Of a stretch of DNA of 64,000 nucleotides, positions 15,894 to 24,509 are shown one piece after another. Positions within the stretch are counted from its first letter, which is position 1. The number at the start of each line of letters is the position of its first letter. The translations under genes were made by a program, and so were the position numbers. Source of the DNA: Flavobacterium cerinum. Lineage in GTDB: Bacteria > Bacteroidota > Bacteroidia > Flavobacteriales > Flavobacteriaceae. Under the pieces are notes generated by a model. The model did no database searches. It was not told the DNA's origin and was given only the letters and a program-made list of their open reading frames with translations. Where the stretch lies: contig NZ_SBII01000007.1 in NCBI RefSeq assembly GCF_004028155.1, positions 62,001-126,000 on the forward strand. Direction: 5' to 3'.

Positions 15894-17252
15894 TTATCCC
15901 ACTATCTTAAACAATTTGTCTGAAAGACGTATTCTGAAAGGCAGGTTAATAGTAACCTTATCTCCTTTTACAGCAACTGTATTCTCTTTACCGTTTACAA
16001 ACATTTTTTCTACAACAATTTGCTCTTCTCCGGTACTTGGACCCGATATTAAAAGCTTGTCACCAATGTTTAGTTCGTCGTTTTCAATAATAAACTGACC
16101 CACTTCAGCTTTAGGATAGTAATGTTCCCCTTTACCGATAAGTATTTTTTTGATCTTTACTTTGGCTGCAGATTTTACTTTTGGTGCTGATGCTAATGAA
16201 ACATCCGATACGCCTTCGCCTGATTTCTTGAATTTCAAACGGTCTGATTTTCCTTTTTTGAAGATCATGTTACCATTCATAGTTCCTCGGCGTAATGCTT
16301 TTTGTTCTTCTTCGCTTAGGTGCATTACATCCTGGCAAGCTGCCGAACAGCAATTGTCTGATGCTTCCTTGCACTCATCACACTGAATGAACAACAGGTG
16401 GCAGGCTTCGTTAGCACAGTTAGTATGGTTGTCGCATGGCTTACCGCACTGGTGGCACTGCGATACAATATCATCGGTAATACGCTCACCTAATCTGGCA
16501 TCAAATACAAAGTTTTTACCAATGAATTTACTCTCTAACCCTTCGGCTTTTACCTGACGCGTGTATTCTATAATACCGCCTTCCAATTGGAAAACGTTTT
16601 TAAAACCTTTGTGCTTAAAGAAAGCCGAAGCTTTCTCACAACGGATTCCTCCGGTGCAGTACATCAGCAGGTTTTTATCTTCTTTATGATCGGCAAGCTG
16701 ATTCTCTATAATAGGTAATGATTCCCTGAACGTATCAACATCGGGAGTGATGGCACTACGGAAATGACCTATTTCGCTTTCATAGTGGTTACGCATGTCT
16801 ACCACGATCGTGTTAGGATCTTCCAGCATTTTGTTGAAGTCGTTTGCACCAAGGTGCGTACCGCCATCCATTACATCAAACGTGTCATCATTAAGTCCGT
16901 CGGCAACAATTTTATCACGCACTTTAATCGTAAGCTTAAGGAACGAATGGTCATCGTGCTCTACTGCTACATTAAGGCGTATTCCTTTTAAGAACGGAAT
17001 GGTATCTAAATGGTCTTTGAATTCGTAGAAATGATCTGCCGGGAGCGAAAGTTGTGCATTTATACCTTCGTTGGCAACATAGATTCTTCCTAAAACCACC
17101 AGTGGGTTCCAGGCTAAGAAAAGCGAATCTCTAAATTGTTTTGGATCGTTAATGGGCGCGTAAGCGTAGAAAGACAAAGTAAGTCTTTGTTTGCCGGACT
17201 GGTCTATAAGTTCGGCTCTTTCTTCTGCGCTTAAAGTGTTGAACAGTTGCAT
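15894..17252 (-). CDS. trhO: tRNA uridine-34 hydroxylase TrhO with a C-terminal U32-type barrel domain
   Basis: TrhO makes 5-hydroxyuridine at wobble position 34 of tRNAs. Numbering from the in-frame ATG at 17261, nine bases upstream of the start used here: N-terminal UPF0176 domain (about 25-115), rhodanese domain (about 130-240) with active cysteine C202 in YCTGGIRC, then a cysteine cluster (C269 to C309, HQCGKPC...CDECK) likely binding zinc. Residues about 369-454 form an extra domain resembling the beta-barrel at the end of U32 peptidase-like proteins (GDKLLISGP, VEKMFVNG). The total of 452-455 residues is longer than the E. coli protein (about 350). The gene is monocistronic, with a clear promoter and terminator. 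Confidence 0.9.
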   Translation of the reverse strand: MQLFNTLSAEERAELIDQSGKQRLTLSFYAYAPINDPKQFRDSLFLAWNPLVVLGRIYVANEGINAQLSLPADHFYEFKDHLDTIPFLKGIRLNVAVEHDDHSFLKLTIKVRDKIVADGLNDDTFDVMDGGTHLGANDFNKMLEDPNTIVVDMRNHYESEIGHFRSAITPDVDTFRESLPIIENQLADHKEDKNLLMYCTGGIRCEKASAFFKHKGFKNVFQLEGGIIEYTRQVKAEGLESKFIGKNFVFDARLGERITDDIVSQCHQCGKPCDNHTNCANEACHLLFIQCDECKEASDNCCSAACQDVMHLSEEEQKALRRGTMNGNMIFKKGKSDRLKFKKSGEGVSDVSLASAPKVKSAAKVKIKKILIGKGEHYYPKAEVGQFIIENDELNIGDKLLISGPSTGEEQIVVEKMFVNGKENTVAVKGDKVTINLPFRIRLSDKLFKIVG

Positions 17253-17314
17253 GCTATACAAGTTTTAAGTGAGAATATGTATGTAATGCGGCCTCTAATG
17301 GCGCGACCGCGGTG

Positions 17315-17345
17315 CAAAGGTAGAACTTTTTGGGAATTGAGCAAA
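17315..17345 (-). promoter_or_regulatory. trhO promoter
   Basis: On the minus strand, TTTG (17345-17342), 19 bases, then TACCTTTG (17322-17315): a full match to the Bacteroidota -33/-7 pattern, about 60 bases upstream of the start. Confidence 0.75.
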
Positions 17346-17441
17346 ATAGATTTATTCAATACTATTTTATAAAACTTTCATCTCTGATTTTATCAAATCC
17401 ATTCCCAAAAAATAAACTTATCCACAACCCTCTTCTCCACA

Positions 17442-17471
17442 TTGCTACAACAAAAAAAAGCACTATTTTTA
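17442..17471 (+). promoter_or_regulatory. recA promoter
   Basis: TTG (17442-17444), 19 bases, then TATTTTTA (17464-17471), 20 bases before the recA ATG. The -7 element differs from TAnnTTTG at the last base. No LexA-type palindrome was recognised near it. Confidence 0.6.
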
Positions 17472-17491
17472 CGGTCAAATCTATACAAAAA

Positions 17492-18496
17492 ATGAGCGCA
17501 GATAAAGAAGCAAAACTAAAGGCATTACAGCTAACGCTAGACAAATTAGATAAGTCTTATGGTAAAGGCACCGTAATGCGTTTAGGAGATAAAGCAGTAG
17601 AAGAAGTAGAATCTATTCCGTCGGGATCTTTGGGCGTAGACCTTGCATTAGGTGTTAACGGTTACCCGCGCGGAAGGATAATAGAAATATATGGACCGGA
17701 ATCTTCGGGTAAAACAACCCTTACGCTTCATGCTATTGCCGAAGCGCAAAAAGCGGGCGGTATCGCTGCCTTTATTGATGCGGAGCATGCTTTTGACCGT
17801 GGTTATGCCGAAAAACTTGGCGTAGACGTTGAAAATCTTATCATTTCTCAACCCGACAACGGTGAGCAGGCATTGGAAATTGCCGAAAACCTTATCCGTT
17901 CTGGAGCTATCGATATTGTTGTAATTGACTCGGTTGCGGCGCTTACGCCAAAAAGTGAGATCGAAGGTGAAATGGGAGACTCAAAAATGGGACTTCACGC
18001 ACGTTTGATGTCTCAGGCACTGAGAAAATTAACGGCGACTATCAGTAAAACAAACTGTACTGTTTTCTTTATCAACCAGCTTCGTGAAAAGATCGGGGTA
18101 ATGTTTGGTAACCCGGAAACAACTACGGGTGGTAACGCACTTAAATTTTATGCATCGGTAAGGATCGATATCCGTCGTGCTGCACAAATAAAAGACGGTG
18201 AAAATGTAATTGGTAACCGTACTAAAGTAAAGATCGTTAAAAATAAAGTGGCTCCGCCTTTTAGAACGGCAGAGTTTGACATCATGTATGGCGAAGGTGT
18301 TTCTAAAACCGGCGAAATACTTGACCTGGCAGTAGAATTTGAGATCATTAAAAAATCAGGTTCATGGTTTAGCTACGGCGACACAAAACTGGGCCAGGGC
18401 CGTGATGCGGTTAAGGCTTTGATAAAAGATAATCCGGAAATGGCCGACGAACTGGAACTAAAAATAAAAGACGTTATTAAAGAAAATATGTCATAA
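17492..18496 (+). CDS. recA: Recombinase RecA
   Basis: ATP-dependent strand-exchange protein for homologous recombination and DNA damage response; 334 residues. It has Walker A GPESSGKT, the DNA-binding L1 region ([20 protein letters not shown]) and the [19 protein letters not shown] stretch leading to L2. The start is the ATG at 17492, which gives the usual N-terminus ([19 protein letters not shown]); an in-frame extension to 17330 would overlap both promoters and has non-coding composition. A terminator follows 7 bases after the stop, so recA is transcribed alone. Confidence 0.98.
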   Translation: MSADKEAKLKALQLTLDKLDKSYGKGTVMRLGDKAVEEVESIPSGSLGVDLALGVNGYPRGRIIEIYGPESSGKTTLTLHAIAEAQKAGGIAAFIDAEHAFDRGYAEKLGVDVENLIISQPDNGEQALEIAENLIRSGAIDIVVIDSVAALTPKSEIEGEMGDSKMGLHARLMSQALRKLTATISKTNCTVFFINQLREKIGVMFGNPETTTGGNALKFYASVRIDIRRAAQIKDGENVIGNRTKVKIVKNKVAPPFRTAEFDIMYGEGVSKTGEILDLAVEFEIIKKSGSWFSYGDTKLGQGRDAVKALIKDNPEMADELELKIKDVIKENMS

Positions 18497-18502
18497 TCAA
18501 TT

Positions 18503-18527
18503 AAACCCGAATTTTTCGGGTTTTTTT
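18503..18527 (+). terminator. recA terminator
   Basis: AAACCCGAA (18503-18511) pairs with TTCGGGTTT (18515-18523), then more T residues. Confidence 0.92.
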
Positions 18528-18595
18528 ATTATAAACACGCAACCTTTTTGCGTTTTTTGTATCTTACCTTATATTGAGATCTCTTGAAACGATTT

Positions 18596-19018
18596 ATGAA
18601 AAAGCTTTTCTTATTACTTAGTACTCTGTTTATTATCTCTTCCTGTTCTTTGGACGAAGATAAACCGCTGTATGTTATGGAATTCCTTCCTATACAAAGC
18701 GTTGAGTACCCTGAATATCTTGTTCCCGGTGAAACGTATCAAATGAAAGTGAAATACATCAAACCTAATGGCTGTTATGTGTTTGACCGCTTCCATATTG
18801 AAGAAGATGGCAATACCATTCTTATTGCTGTACAAACAATGTTCCGAATAGATTCTGAATGTAAAAAAACAGAGAACATAATTGCCGAAGAGTCTTTTAG
18901 CTTTAAATGCAAAGAAGCTTCTGCGGACGGTAACGATACGTATGTTTTTAAATTTTACACAGGCTTAGATGCTAAGGGTAATAAAACATATTTTAAACTG
19001 GAATATTTTTTCCATTAA
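18596..19018 (+). CDS. Small lipoprotein of unknown function, upstream of an ECF sigma gene
   Basis: A 140-residue protein from the ATG at 18596 (a TTG at 18584 would add four residues). It has a lipoprotein signal with lipobox ISSC and C17. The mature part is beta-rich, with cysteines in GCYVF, SECKK and FKCKE that could form disulfides. I do not recognise the family. The sigma factor gene starts 27 bases after the stop, with no terminator between, so this is probably the first gene of the sigma operon, perhaps a surface sensor or a target; both are inference. Confidence 0.75.
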   Translation: MKKLFLLLSTLFIISSCSLDEDKPLYVMEFLPIQSVEYPEYLVPGETYQMKVKYIKPNGCYVFDRFHIEEDGNTILIAVQTMFRIDSECKKTENIIAEESFSFKCKEASADGNDTYVFKFYTGLDAKGNKTYFKLEYFFH

Positions 19019-19045
19019 TATTTAAAAACTAATAAACAGGTACTA

Positions 19046-19588
19046 TTGGGTTTAGACCAGCTCATACAGGATTGTCAAAAGAACAGCATCAGGGCTCAGG
19101 AACAGTTATACAAACTGTTAGCTCCGAAGCTGTTTTCGGCATGCCTTAAGTATTCGCGCAACCGCGCAGATGCTGAAGACAACCTGCAGGATGGTTTTTT
19201 ACTGATCTTTCAAAAAATAGGGCAGTTCCATTTTAAAGGATCTTTTGAAGGATGGGCCAAAAGGGTAATGATCAATAACGTGCTCCAAAGATACAGGTCG
19301 GAAGGTGTGTTTGAGCTCGTTACCGAAAACATGCCCGATGTGATTGATGTAGAAATTGAGAGCGAAAGCATATCAATGGAATACCTGGTAAGCATAATAC
19401 AGGAACTGCCTGACCGGTACAGAATGGTTTTTAACCTCTATGTTATAGACGGTTATTCGCACAAAGAAATTGCCGAGATGCTCTCTATTACAGATGGCAC
19501 CTCTAAATCTAACCTTGCACGCGCAAGAATGATATTAAAAGAAAAAATTGAAGCCCTACAGGGCAATAGTATACCATCGGTAAAATGA
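19046..19588 (+). CDS. ECF-type RNA polymerase sigma factor
   Basis: A 180-residue sigma-70 family protein with only regions 2 and 4. Region 2 contains YSRNRADAEDNLQDGFL (about 32-48), region 4 the helix-turn-helix YSHKEIAEMLSITDGTSKSNL near 137-157. The start must be TTG at 19046: no ATG or GTG in frame lies before region 2. The stop overlaps the next start as ATGA (19585-19588), so the downstream membrane protein is translated with it, the usual layout of a sigma/anti-sigma pair. Confidence 0.92.
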   Translation: MGLDQLIQDCQKNSIRAQEQLYKLLAPKLFSACLKYSRNRADAEDNLQDGFLLIFQKIGQFHFKGSFEGWAKRVMINNVLQRYRSEGVFELVTENMPDVIDVEIESESISMEYLVSIIQELPDRYRMVFNLYVIDGYSHKEIAEMLSITDGTSKSNLARARMILKEKIEALQGNSIPSVK

Positions 19589-21384
19589 ATGAAAGAAAAA
19601 ACATAGACAGACTCTTCCAGGAAAAGTTCAAGGACTTTGAAGTGGCGCCGCCTGAATTTGTATGGGAAAACATACGGGAGGTTCTTGAGGAGAAGAAAAA
19701 ACGCAGAGTCATTCCTATATGGATACGACTATCTGGCGTGGCGGCTGTATTGCTCATCAGTGGGGTTTTGGTTACACTGTTTTTTAATGAATCAAACAGT
19801 AAAACCAACACTAACCCTGTTGTTATAGAAACCCAAAATGCAACGCCAAAAGACCCTTTACAAACAGCTCCAAACAGCACAACCACGGATTCCGGTACTT
19901 CATCCGGAAGTGAGGCTGGCACAAATGCCGGCAATAGTGCTAATGACAGCGATGTAAACACAGCAGTAGCTAATGGGAATGATAATACAAATAATTCGGG
20001 CACAAATGCAAACGGCGCCGGAATCAACACTATTATAAAAACCGGAACGCCACTTCCTGTATTTAATACTAAAAATAATACTGTTGCCAATAAAGACCAT
20101 AATGCTAATGCAGCAGGAATGAATAAAAATAACGGTAAAAGGATAAAACAAAACAAAGCGACAATACAGCAGGGCGAAGCCTTTGCAGTTTCTCAGGGAT
20201 CACAAAAAACATCCGGCAAAGAAAACAAAAATGCTAATGCTGCTAATGACGGCTCTACTTTCAACAAAACCGGCACTGCACAAAACACATTAAATGAAGG
20301 CATTGCCAACACCAATAAAAAATCATCAATCAACAATCAAACAGTTGCACCTAACAACAGGTTAAACGAACAATCAAAACAAACAGACGGTACTAAGAAC
20401 ATCCTTCCTGCAACAAAAGAAGGTATTGCTAATAACACCAATAATTCGGGTAATTCAGCAGCGAAAACCATCTCTGATAAAACTGCTATCGATACTGCCA
20501 CAAAACAGGGCAACACTATAATTGACAAGAACATTCCTGCAACAGAAGCTATGGCTCAAACAGTTGTTGATACTGCTGCAACTGTTGTTCCTGAAAATGA
20601 ATTGGAAAAACTACTTAGAGAAAAACTAAGCGGAAAGAAAGATGAAGATAAAGCCGTTGCAGAAAAAAGCAACAAAAGCAAATGGAATGTAAAACCACAG
20701 GTAGCTCCTATATTTTTTAGTTCTCTTTCTGAAGGCTCTCCAATAAACGAGCAGTTTGCCTCTAACAGCAAGACTTATGATAATGACATGAGTTTTGGAG
20801 TCGGAGTGAACTATGCCCTTAGCGATAGAATAACAATTCGTACAGGTATCAATACCGTTAATCTAAATTATGCCACAAACGACATTGCTTTCCATGCTTC
20901 TTTAAACGGGCAGACATCTAACATCATTGAAACCAGGAATACTGCCAATATTGTTATTCAGAATGCCAATACTCTTGAACCGGCAACCTTTATAATAGAC
21001 GGTCAGCCATCGCAAGCCGTTAATGGCTCTATGATGCAGAAAACAGGCTATCTGGAAGTTCCGTTAGAAATGTCTTATGCATTAATAAACAAAAAATTCG
21101 GTATTGATGTTATTGGTGGTGTGAGCACATTGTTCCTTAATCAGAATAATGTAAGTGTGGTATCTTCCGAAGGTTTAAGCACTCAGGTAGGTCAGGCAGA
21201 AAATCTTAATAACGTACACTTTAGTACCAATATAGGTGTGGGCTTTAAATACCGTTTCTGGGATTCTTTTGAAGCAAACTTCGAACCTATGTTCAAGTAC
21301 CAGGTAAATACATTTAGCAGGGATGCAGGTAACTTCAAACCTTATTTTATAGGTCTGTATTCCGGTGTAAGTTTTAGTTTTTAA
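19585..21384 (+). CDS. Predicted trans-envelope protein: anti-sigma-like N-terminus, disordered linker, outer-membrane barrel
   Basis: A 599-residue protein with three parts. Residues 1-43 are a charged cytosolic segment (IDRLFQEKFKDFEVAPPEF), followed by one membrane helix (about 44-67). Residues 68-365 are a very Asn/Thr/Ala/Lys-rich, probably disordered stretch with no hydrophobic segment. Residues 366-599 look like an eight-strand-type outer-membrane beta-barrel (PorT/OMP_b-brl-like) ending in aromatic SFSF. The reading frame is whole. Coupling to the sigma gene by ATGA suggests that the N-terminus binds the sigma factor. If so, one chain would link the outer membrane to transcription; the topology is inference. 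Confidence 0.8.
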   Translation: MNERKNIDRLFQEKFKDFEVAPPEFVWENIREVLEEKKKRRVIPIWIRLSGVAAVLLISGVLVTLFFNESNSKTNTNPVVIETQNATPKDPLQTAPNSTTTDSGTSSGSEAGTNAGNSANDSDVNTAVANGNDNTNNSGTNANGAGINTIIKTGTPLPVFNTKNNTVANKDHNANAAGMNKNNGKRIKQNKATIQQGEAFAVSQGSQKTSGKENKNANAANDGSTFNKTGTAQNTLNEGIANTNKKSSINNQTVAPNNRLNEQSKQTDGTKNILPATKEGIANNTNNSGNSAAKTISDKTAIDTATKQGNTIIDKNIPATEAMAQTVVDTAATVVPENELEKLLREKLSGKKDEDKAVAEKSNKSKWNVKPQVAPIFFSSLSEGSPINEQFASNSKTYDNDMSFGVGVNYALSDRITIRTGINTVNLNYATNDIAFHASLNGQTSNIIETRNTANIVIQNANTLEPATFIIDGQPSQAVNGSMMQKTGYLEVPLEMSYALINKKFGIDVIGGVSTLFLNQNNVSVVSSEGLSTQVGQAENLNNVHFSTNIGVGFKYRFWDSFEANFEPMFKYQVNTFSRDAGNFKPYFIGLYSGVSFSF

Positions 21385-21416
21385 ATTGTCCGATTACCAT
21401 TTGGGTAATTCATCAT

Positions 21417-21449
21417 AAAAGCACCCATGAGGTGCTTTTATTTTTTTTG
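21417..21449. terminator. Bidirectional terminator between the barrel gene and plsC
   Basis: AAAAGCACC (21417-21425) pairs with GGTGCTTTT (21431-21439), followed by a long T-run on the plus side. The plsC stop codon (21438-21440) lies inside it. Confidence 0.88.
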
Positions 21450-22190
21450 GAATATCAGGAGCTGATTGTAAATTATCTGTCTTACCTGGTCTTTTACTGT
21501 TTTCTTATCGTCAAGGGTCATCCCTTTTGTTTCTACAAACGAATGTACTTTTGCTCTCATGATACCGGGGCTGCCACTAAAAAAATTGAACGAGAATCGT
21601 TTTTTATTATCGGCAAATGTCATAGGCACTATAGGTATCTGGTGTTCTATTGCAAGCCTGAATGCACCATCTTTAAACTCATCCAGCAATACCGTTTCAT
21701 CTTCGGTTACTCCTCCTTCAGGAAATATACAAATACTCAATCCCTGATCCAGTCGCTTTTGCGCACGCTTAAAAACTTCAAAACGGCTTTTAGAACTGTT
21801 CCTGTCTACCAGTATACAGGTGCGTTTGTAAAAGAATCCGAAAATGGGAATTTTCACCAATTCTTTCTTACCTACAAAAACAAATGGGTTTTTAGAAATA
21901 ACCAGCATCAGCATAATATCGGTCATCGATGTATGATTTGCCACCAGCATATAGCTCTTCCTTTTATCCAATTGCTCATCGCGGTCTATCTTATAATAAA
22001 AGCCCATACCAAACAGGATAATCTTTGCCCAAAAACGAGCCAGAATAAAAAACTGCGGATAGGTTTTCTCAGACAATATCGACGGTATAAGTAATGGTGA
22101 CATTATAATAATGGGCACTCCCATTAAAATGTAAAACCATACCCGCCATAATGTCCACAAAAAATACTTGACTATTTTCATATTTCCCAA
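21438..22190 (-). CDS. plsC: 1-acyl-sn-glycerol-3-phosphate acyltransferase
   Basis: Adds the second acyl chain to lysophosphatidic acid in phospholipid synthesis at the inner membrane. The 250-residue protein has an N-terminal hydrophobic anchor (about 10-35), the catalytic H86-x4-D91 box (NHTSMTD) and the substrate-binding FPEGG motif, with VPMTFAD further on. Start at 22190 or three codons later at MKIVKYF; both are sensible. It lies between two convergent and divergent neighbours (trpS starts 69 bases away on the other strand), so it is probably monocistronic. Confidence 0.92.
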   Translation of the reverse strand: MGNMKIVKYFLWTLWRVWFYILMGVPIIIMSPLLIPSILSEKTYPQFFILARFWAKIILFGMGFYYKIDRDEQLDKRKSYMLVANHTSMTDIMLMLVISKNPFVFVGKKELVKIPIFGFFYKRTCILVDRNSSKSRFEVFKRAQKRLDQGLSICIFPEGGVTEDETVLLDEFKDGAFRLAIEHQIPIVPMTFADNKKRFSFNFFSGSPGIMRAKVHSFVETKGMTLDDKKTVKDQVRQIIYNQLLIFQKK

Positions 22191-22229
22191 ATGTAAGAAT
22201 TCAATCCTTTATTTTAGAGGCAAAACCTT

Positions 22230-22237
22230 TACCTTTG
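22230..22237 (+). promoter_or_regulatory. -7 promoter element of trpS
   Basis: TACCTTTG, an exact TAnnTTTG match 22 bases before the trpS ATG. The same octamer precedes atpB, trhO and the first LytM gene. The -33 position is T-rich without a clear TTG. Confidence 0.6.
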
Positions 22238-22259
22238 TAAAAAATTTTAAACGCATACC

Positions 22260-23231
22260 ATGTCAAGAATATTAACCGGTATACAAAGTACAGGAACCCC
22301 GCACTTAGGTAACCTTTTAGGAGCATTACTGCCAGCTATAGAAATGGCAAACAAACCCGAAAATGATTCTTATTTATTTATTGCCGATCTACATTCTGCT
22401 ACGCAGATAAAAGACGGGAAGACATTAAGAGACAACACCAATAGTGTAGCTGCAACCTGGCTTGCGTGCGGACTTGATATTAACAAAGTTGTTTTTTACC
22501 GCCAAAGCGATGTACCTCAAACTACAGAGCTTTCATGGTACCTGAGCTGCTTTTTCCCTTTTCAGCGCTTAACGCTTGCGCATTCTTTTAAAGATAAGGC
22601 CGACAGGCTGGAAGACGTAAACGCAGGTTTATTTACCTATCCTATGCTTATGGCTGCTGACATCCTTTTGTATGATGCCGAGTTTGTACCCGTAGGGAAA
22701 GATCAGGTGCAGCATATCGAAATTACCCGTGATGTAGCTTCCCGTTTTAACCACCAAATGGGCGAAACGTTTGTACTTCCGGAAGCAATTACAAGTGACG
22801 ATACTAAAATTGTACCGGGTATTGATGGAGAAAAAATGAGTAAGTCCCGTAATAACTTTATCAATATCTTTCAGGAAGACAAACCACTTAGAAAACAGGT
22901 CATGGCAATTGAAACTGACAGTACACCTCTGGAAGAACCTAAAAACCCAGATACCTGTAATGTATTTGCTATATACAGACTGATGGCAACACCGGAACAA
23001 ATAGAAGTGATGAGAGCTAATTACCTTGGAGGCAATTATGGTTATGGTCATGCCAAGCAGGCATTGTTTGAACTGATTGTAGAGAACTTTAAGACGACTA
23101 GAGAAAAATATAGTTACTATATGGCTAACCTTCATGAAGTAGATGCCTTATTAAAAGCGGGTGCCGAAAAAGCTTGCGTTGTAGCAAACGGAGTACTAAA
23201 GAAAGTAAGAGAAAAAATGGGTTACGAATAA
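22260..23231 (+). CDS. trpS: Tryptophanyl-tRNA synthetase
   Basis: Charges tRNA-Trp with tryptophan in the cytosol. The 323-residue class I synthetase has the HIGH-equivalent TPHLGNLLG near residue 13-21 and the KMSKS loop in GEKMSKSRNNF. Length and motif spacing fit the bacterial enzyme. It has its own promoter and a strong terminator, so it is transcribed alone. Confidence 0.97.
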   Translation: MSRILTGIQSTGTPHLGNLLGALLPAIEMANKPENDSYLFIADLHSATQIKDGKTLRDNTNSVAATWLACGLDINKVVFYRQSDVPQTTELSWYLSCFFPFQRLTLAHSFKDKADRLEDVNAGLFTYPMLMAADILLYDAEFVPVGKDQVQHIEITRDVASRFNHQMGETFVLPEAITSDDTKIVPGIDGEKMSKSRNNFINIFQEDKPLRKQVMAIETDSTPLEEPKNPDTCNVFAIYRLMATPEQIEVMRANYLGGNYGYGHAKQALFELIVENFKTTREKYSYYMANLHEVDALLKAGAEKACVVANGVLKKVREKMGYE

Positions 23232-23264
23232 TAACCTCATTATATCAATATATAAAATATTAGG

Positions 23265-23301
23265 CAGCCACAAATTACAGTAATTTGTGGCTGTTTTTTT
23301 T
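23265..23301 (+). terminator. trpS terminator
   Basis: A 13-base perfect stem, 23265-23277 with 23281-23293, 3-base loop, then eight T residues. Confidence 0.93.
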
Positions 23302-23306
23302 GAATG

Positions 23307-24413
23307 CTAAATTGCTTCAAACAGTTTACCGGGCAATGGTCTTATTACACCTTTCAGTTCCATAGTAAGGAGAATTGATGAAATTCTAAAAATTGGCATT
23401 TCGCAGCTAAGGGAAATAACATCCATAAGTTCTTTACCATTTTTCTGGAGGTAATCATATATTTTTTGTTCGTCATTATCAAGTACAACAAACAATTGCT
23501 TTTGTACCGGTTTTTTCTTCGTTTCTTCCAATTCCCAGTTAAGCATATAAATAAGATCAGCAGCGCCTGTTAGTAAATTGGCCTTTTGGCTTCTGATGAG
23601 ATTATTGCAGCCAATACTATATTTATCGGTAATGCGACCTGGAACAGCAAACACATCCCTGTTATAGTCGTTGGCAATATTCGCCGTAATAAGCGACCCG
23701 CCTTTATCGGCGCTTTCTATAATAATAGTAGCTTCAGATAATCCGGCGACTATGCGGTTACGTTTTACGAAATTCTCTTTATCTGGATTAGCGGTACTCC
23801 AAAACTCGGTCATAAAGCCACCATTCTCTTCCATTTTTGCTACATATTTTTTATGTACTTTAGGATACACCTGATTTAAACCATGAGCCACAACACCTAT
23901 TGTTTGGAGATTGTGCTCCATAGCAACAGCATGTGCATGGATATCTACCCCATACGCAAACCCACTTATAATCACGGGATTTAAAGGCGCTAGGTCTTCA
24001 ATAAGTTTACGACAAAAATCAGAACCATAAGAAGTCATTTGGCGCGTACCCACAATGCTTATCGTTTTACGTCCTTCGAGTTGAATATTTCCTGAAGTAA
24101 ATAAAATCACAGGTCCGTCTACACAATGCTTTAATCTGTCAGGATATTCTTTATCCTGAAAATAAACTGCATTAATAGCATTATCTCTTATAAATTTCAC
24201 CTCGGCTTCAGCCAATTTAAAAACTATAGGATTTTTAAGATTGTTATAAACCATTTCACCAATACCATCTATAGCAAGTATTTGCGCTTTTTTTGCTGCA
24301 AAAACAGCTTGGGCAGAACCTAAATGGTTGATCAGTCTTTTGGCAACAATATCGCCAACTCCTTCTACACGCATGAGCGCCAGAACATTAAATAATTCAG
24401 TATCAGTCATCAA
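23307..24413 (-). CDS. dprA: DNA-processing protein DprA
   Basis: Loads RecA on incoming single-stranded DNA in natural transformation. The 368-residue protein has an N-terminal helix-hairpin-helix region (RVEGVGDIVAKRLINHLG), the Rossmann-like DprA core (about 75-285) with SIVGTRQMTSYG and the SADKGGSLITA stretch, and a C-terminal winged-helix-like domain (about 305-368). It is divergent from the HU-SPOR gene. Presence alone does not show that the organism is competent. Confidence 0.95.
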   Translation of the reverse strand: MMTDTELFNVLALMRVEGVGDIVAKRLINHLGSAQAVFAAKKAQILAIDGIGEMVYNNLKNPIVFKLAEAEVKFIRDNAINAVYFQDKEYPDRLKHCVDGPVILFTSGNIQLEGRKTISIVGTRQMTSYGSDFCRKLIEDLAPLNPVIISGFAYGVDIHAHAVAMEHNLQTIGVVAHGLNQVYPKVHKKYVAKMEENGGFMTEFWSTANPDKENFVKRNRIVAGLSEATIIIESADKGGSLITANIANDYNRDVFAVPGRITDKYSIGCNNLIRSQKANLLTGAADLIYMLNWELEETKKKPVQKQLFVVLDNDEQKIYDYLQKNGKELMDVISLSCEMPIFRISSILLTMELKGVIRPLPGKLFEAI

Positions 24414-24474
24414 TAATAATTAAAGAGCGATTAGACGATAATTTCGAATTGTTAATAACATTTGTGAATAAAAT

Positions 24475-24504
24475 TTTGCAACCACATGCTAATTGTTAAT
24501 TTTG
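24475..24504 (+). promoter_or_regulatory. Promoter of the HU-SPOR gene
   Basis: TTTG (24475-24478), 18 bases, then TAATTTTG (24497-24504), a full -33/-7 match. Transcription would start about at the ATG at 24510, so the message may be leaderless or nearly so. Confidence 0.65.
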
Positions 24505-24509
24505 TTCTT

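Noticed and set aside
17330..17491. RecA extended by 54 residues
   Set aside because: The extension covers both the trhO and recA promoter elements and has no similarity to RecA N-termini.
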